Positions 60,911-64,000 of a stretch of 64,000 nt of DNA are shown piece after piece. Source of the stretch: Plut-88900 sp965116945 (lineage in GTDB: Bacteria > Chloroflexota > Dehalococcoidia > Plut-88900). The stretch is taken from the NCBI GenBank assembly GCA_965116945.1, contig OZ220734.1:558001-622000 (forward strand). The letters run 5' to 3'. Position 1 is the first letter of the stretch. Each line of letters begins with the position of its first letter. The notes beneath the pieces were generated by a model. The model searched no databases, was not told the DNA's origin, and saw nothing but the letters and a program-made list of their open reading frames with translations. The position numbers and the translations under genes are program-made.

Positions 60911-62455
60911 ATGGGCAATCGCGACGTTTCAGCAGCGTGGGACTATCACAACTCTACGAAGCACACGTATTGGAGTGTGCGAGGGGGCCAAGGGCTGGAC
61001 TGGCCCAACCAGCCCCTGCCTTTCAAGATTTACAAAGACGTTGAGAGTAGGCGGCTCCCGCGGGACGGTACTCCAATAACAGCCGGACTTCTGGAGGCGC
61101 TGGTCGCATCTTCGGCACCACTTGATGGCGAGTCGGTACCCGACCTCGGCCTGCTGGCCCGCATATTGTATTTCTCGGCGGGGATTACGAAGAGGATGCC
61201 ATACACGGGTGGTGAGATCTTCTTTCGGGCTGCGGCATGCACGGGGGCGCTGTACCACATCGACATCTACCTGGTCTGCGGCGATCTGCCGGGGCTGGAA
61301 GCGGGGATTTACCACTTCGGGCCGCATGACTTCGGACAAGTGCAGCTTCGTAAGGGTGACTACCGTCAGATGCTGATTGAGGCATCGGGGGAAGAGTCTG
61401 CGATCGCTGATGCCCCGGTTACTGTTGTCCTTGCCGACACCCATTGGCGCAACGCCTGGAAGTACGGGGCGCGGGCCTATCGGCATGCGTTCTGGGACTC
61501 GGGGACGTTGCTTTCCAATATGCTGGCTGCGGCCTCGGGAGTTGGACTGCCTGCAAGGGTGGTAATGTCCTTCGTGGACGAGGAGGTGCATCGGCTGCTG
61601 GGGCTGGAGGAGGAGAGGGAATCGGTGATAGCGCTGGTGCCGTTGGGTCGGGCACAAGGGCAAAAGGTTGGAGAGACGCCTCCGATAGGCTCTCTCAACC
61701 TCCCCACCGAACCCCTTTCCCCGAAGATTGTGGAGTACCCCACGCTATACGACTTTCACAGAAGTTCTACCCTGGCGTCGGTGGAGGAAGTGAGGGGAGT
61801 GAGGGGCGGGGCTCCTTCGGGCCAGCCAGAGCAAACTGCGGAGAAGCTAGTATCATTGCAACGAGGTGGGGAGGGGCTGAGGTACCGGACACTGGAAGAC
61901 ACTATTGTCAGGCGAGGGTCGACTCGGGCCTTTGCTCATGAGCCGATATCGCTCGATCAGTTGTCCGCGGCGCTGGACTATTCGACTCGAGGGTTTGACT
62001 CTGACTTTCTGTCGTCCGACGACCCATCACTCAACCGTCTGTTTCTGATAGTAAATGCGGTAGACGGGCTAAGCCCGGGGGCATATCTCTATCATCGGGA
62101 GTCGCATGCACTTGAACTGATCAATGAAGGCGACTTCCGGCGTGAGGCGGGATATCTCGGGCTGGAGCAGAAGATTCCCGCCGATGCCAGCGTGAACGTG
62201 TACATGCTGACTGACCTAGAGCGGATCCTAGATACCTTCGGGAACAGGGGGTACCGGATGGCGGAGATGGAGGCGGGGATAATAGGTGGCCGGTTGTACC
62301 TGGTGGCGTATGGCACGGGATTCGGGGCCAGCGGCCTGACGTTCTATGATGACGAGGTTATCGAGTTCTTCGGGCCGAGGGCGAAGGGGCTGAGCGTTAT
62401 GTTCCTAGTGGCCCTAGGCAAATCCGTGAAGAGGAAGAAGGCGGACAAAGGTTGA
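60911..62455 (+). CDS. SagB/ThcOx-type nitroreductase-fold dehydrogenase, double domain
   Basis: The 514 residues hold two FMN nitroreductase-like domains (about 35-250 and 310-510). The first contains YFSAGITKRMPYTGGEIFFRAAAC and FWDSGTLLSNMLAAASGVGL. The second has YRTLEDTIVRRGSTRAFAHEPIS and AEMEAGIIGGRLYLVAYGTGFGASG. In RiPP pathways, SagB oxidises azolines to azoles. No cyclodehydratase (SagC/SagD) or precursor peptide is seen nearby, so another role is likely. GATATACT near 60864 may be the -10 box. Confidence 0.82.
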   Translation: MGNRDVSAAWDYHNSTKHTYWSVRGGQGLDWPNQPLPFKIYKDVESRRLPRDGTPITAGLLEALVASSAPLDGESVPDLGLLARILYFSAGITKRMPYTGGEIFFRAAACTGALYHIDIYLVCGDLPGLEAGIYHFGPHDFGQVQLRKGDYRQMLIEASGEESAIADAPVTVVLADTHWRNAWKYGARAYRHAFWDSGTLLSNMLAAASGVGLPARVVMSFVDEEVHRLLGLEEERESVIALVPLGRAQGQKVGETPPIGSLNLPTEPLSPKIVEYPTLYDFHRSSTLASVEEVRGVRGGAPSGQPEQTAEKLVSLQRGGEGLRYRTLEDTIVRRGSTRAFAHEPISLDQLSAALDYSTRGFDSDFLSSDDPSLNRLFLIVNAVDGLSPGAYLYHRESHALELINEGDFRREAGYLGLEQKIPADASVNVYMLTDLERILDTFGNRGYRMAEMEAGIIGGRLYLVAYGTGFGASGLTFYDDEVIEFFGPRAKGLSVMFLVALGKSVKRKKADKG

Positions 62456-62513
62456 CAGTATGGGCTAATGGGGTGGAGTTCGAAATCATTTCGTTAGGAA
62501 GGGAGAAGGGACG

Positions 62514-63674
62514 ATGAAGCAAGCGACATGGCAGTATTTCACGCTGGAGGAGTACCAAGGCAGGCTGGATGCGCTGAGGGCGAGGATGGAGGCCAAGGAT
62601 GTGGACTGCATGATGGTGCACACGCCGGAGAACCTATGCTACCTGACGGGATACCAGACGCCCGGATACTACTGGTACCAGACCCTCATCGTGCCCATGG
62701 ACCGGGAGCCGGTGTTCATCACCCGGCTCCTGGAGAACTCCAACGTGGAACACCTGACGTGGGTCGAGGACAGCAGGCCCTACGGGGACTCGGACGACTG
62801 GGTGCAGCAGACCAAAGACACGCTTGTCGATCTGGGCATGGGGTCTAAGAGAATCGGGGTGGAGATGGGCTCCTGGTTCATAACTATCTCGGACTATCAA
62901 CGTCTGCAGGGAATGCTGCCCGACGCCCAGTGGGTCGACTGCTCGATGATGGTGGAAGAGGGCCGGATGATCAAATCGCCGCAGGAGATCGAGTACATCA
63001 CGCAGGCGGCCCGGGCCACGGAGGCCGGCGTGCTGGCGGGTATCGAGGCCTCGGCGGTTGGCGTGACGGAAAACGAAGTTGCTGCCGCCGTGTATGCGGC
63101 CCAGATAAGGGCCGGGAGTGAGTACACCGGTCTGCCCCTGTTCGTCACCGCTGGCAAAAGGTCGTTCCTGGGGCACGTGACGTGGTACCGGGAGACAATA
63201 CAGCCGGGAGACACGGTTTTCCTGGAGATATCGGGGTGCATTAACCGGTATCACGCGTCGCAGATGCGGAACGTGTACCTCGGGGACCCGCCGGAGGCGT
63301 CGGTTAAGGCAACAGGCGTGATGGCCACGGCGTTGGAGGAGATGATCAAGTTCATAAAACCGGGGGTCAGGGCGCACGATGCCCACATGGTCTGCAAGAA
63401 CGTCATCGCCGGTGCGGGCCTCGGGGCAGAGCTGAACCACAGGGCAGCGTATTCGATAGGCCTGGCATTTGCTCCAGACTGGGGCGAGGGCCATATTCTA
63501 AGCATGAACGAGGGCGAGTACCGGGAACTGCGCCCCGGCATGACGTTCCACCTGATACCAGCGATATTCATACCGAGCCTGACGTCGGTGGGGGTGAGCG
63601 AGACGGTGCTTGTTACGGAGTCTGGGTGCGAGCCTATAACGGGGAATGTGGAGAGGAAGCTGTTTTCGAAGTAA
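62514..63674 (+). CDS. M24 family (creatinase/prolidase-like) protein with altered metal site
   Basis: The 386 residues have a creatinase-type N-terminal domain (about 1-140) and a pita-bread C-terminal domain. The usual metal ligands are changed: the first Asp is Glu (FLEISGC), the second is Ser (YHASQMR) and the histidine of the GHGIG loop is Tyr (YSIGLA). The last Glu remains in GVSETVLV. This suggests a creatinase-like or ectoine-hydrolase-like C-N hydrolase that needs no dimetal centre. A paralogue starts 136 bases downstream. Confidence 0.85.
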   Translation: MKQATWQYFTLEEYQGRLDALRARMEAKDVDCMMVHTPENLCYLTGYQTPGYYWYQTLIVPMDREPVFITRLLENSNVEHLTWVEDSRPYGDSDDWVQQTKDTLVDLGMGSKRIGVEMGSWFITISDYQRLQGMLPDAQWVDCSMMVEEGRMIKSPQEIEYITQAARATEAGVLAGIEASAVGVTENEVAAAVYAAQIRAGSEYTGLPLFVTAGKRSFLGHVTWYRETIQPGDTVFLEISGCINRYHASQMRNVYLGDPPEASVKATGVMATALEEMIKFIKPGVRAHDAHMVCKNVIAGAGLGAELNHRAAYSIGLAFAPDWGEGHILSMNEGEYRELRPGMTFHLIPAIFIPSLTSVGVSETVLVTESGCEPITGNVERKLFSK

Positions 63675-63727
63675 GGGGGTGAAGGTGATCCCTCACCCTG
63701 AGCCTCTGGCAGGCCCATCCCAGCCCA

Positions 63728-63760
63728 CCGCTCATACTTCGAGGGCCTTGGCACGAACAG
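63728..63760 (+). repeat. R1 intergenic hairpin repeat, diverged
   Basis: CCGCTCATACTTCGAGGGCC...GCACGAACAGC is a degraded R1 copy between the two M24 genes, in the same orientation as the others. Confidence 0.5.
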
Positions 63761-63810
63761 CTCCACACCAGGCCGCAAAAGATATTCACGACTCGTAGTT
63801 AGAGGGAGAA

Positions 63811-64000
63811 GTGAAGAAACCTAACTGGCAGTATTTTAGCTTGGAAGAATACCAGCAGAGACTCGAAGCCCTGAGGGGTCGGATGGAGGGGTTGGGGGTG
63901 GATGCGGTGCTCATAAACACCCCTGAGAACCTGTACTACCTATCCGGGTACCAGACGCCGGGGTACTATTGGTGGCAGACCCTGGTCGTGCCGATGGACC
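63811..64000 (+). CDS. M24 family protein, N-terminal part, cut by the window end
   Basis: The first 63 codons begin KKPNWQYFSLEEYQQRLEAL and continue to LYYLSGYQTPGYYWWQTLVV, clearly a paralogue of the preceding M24 protein. The start is a GTG with AGGGAG just upstream. The rest lies beyond base 64000, so its metal site cannot be judged. Confidence 0.85.
   Translation, partial: MKKPNWQYFSLEEYQQRLEALRGRMEGLGVDAVLINTPENLYYLSGYQTPGYYWWQTLVVPMD

Overview
The window reads as one contiguous piece of a G+C-rich bacterial chromosome. The gene set resembles that of marine or soil Chloroflexota of the SAR202/Dehalococcoidia kind: a split glycine decarboxylase, DUF951, and expanded M20, M24, amidohydrolase, class III CoA-transferase and amine-oxidase families, with C-rich/G-rich hairpin repeats between the genes. 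This placement is an inference from content; no rRNA or phylogenetic marker was tested.

Layout. 61-137 is tRNA-Ile. 341-5162 carries the glycine cleavage operon gcvT-gcvH-gcvPA-gcvPB and a NIPSNAP protein, all on the minus strand. 5707-9534 is a tungstate transporter (tupABC) with a divergent XRE/periplasmic-binding-like regulator. 9587-14011 holds an 11-residue-repeat protein, a GMC oxidoreductase, a DNA glycosylase, sfsA, pyrF and DUF951. 14292-18053 has hflKC, a DUF1232 protein and a dienelactone hydrolase. 18172-23426 has a VOC protein, a CoA-transferase, hicBA, a drug-type ABC exporter and a hydrolase.

23416-24449 contains two adjacent peroxiredoxin genes. In each, an in-frame TGA occupies the catalytic cysteine position, so they are most simply read as selenoproteins; ordinary gene calling would miss both. 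24624-27234 carries three tandem genes for fused double ectoine-synthase-like cupins, the third broken by a TAA. 27231-34758 has an amidohydrolase, an agmatinase-like enzyme, a DUF1801 protein, three tandem M20 enzymes with substituted metal-ligand positions, and an alpha/beta hydrolase. 34755-36911 is a sulfur-carrier operon: TusA-like, DsrE-like, and a TusA-like domain fused to a MetE-type methyltransferase. 37070-41732 has DUF1989, CinA-C, an inositol-phosphatase-like protein, a DUF3090/SCO1664-type pair and MscS.

41733-45059 is an island of repeats and an AT-richer three-gene operon: a ThsB-like TIR protein, a small membrane protein and a second TIR-like protein. This is the best candidate for an undescribed defence system. 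45060-64000 returns to metabolic genes: DinB, an alcohol dehydrogenase, DUF1989, a hydantoinase, a glutamate dehydrogenase, two class III CoA-transferases, MaoC, two amine oxidases, gatCA, a SagB-type oxidoreductase and two M24 proteins, the last cut by the window end.

Many enzymes act on small nitrogen compounds: glycine, amides, hydantoins, guanidines, amino acids and amines. Together they suggest a heterotroph that scavenges dissolved organic nitrogen. The intergenic repeats all lie in one orientation whatever the direction of the genes. One family keeps constant flanks around a perfect but sequence-variable palindrome.
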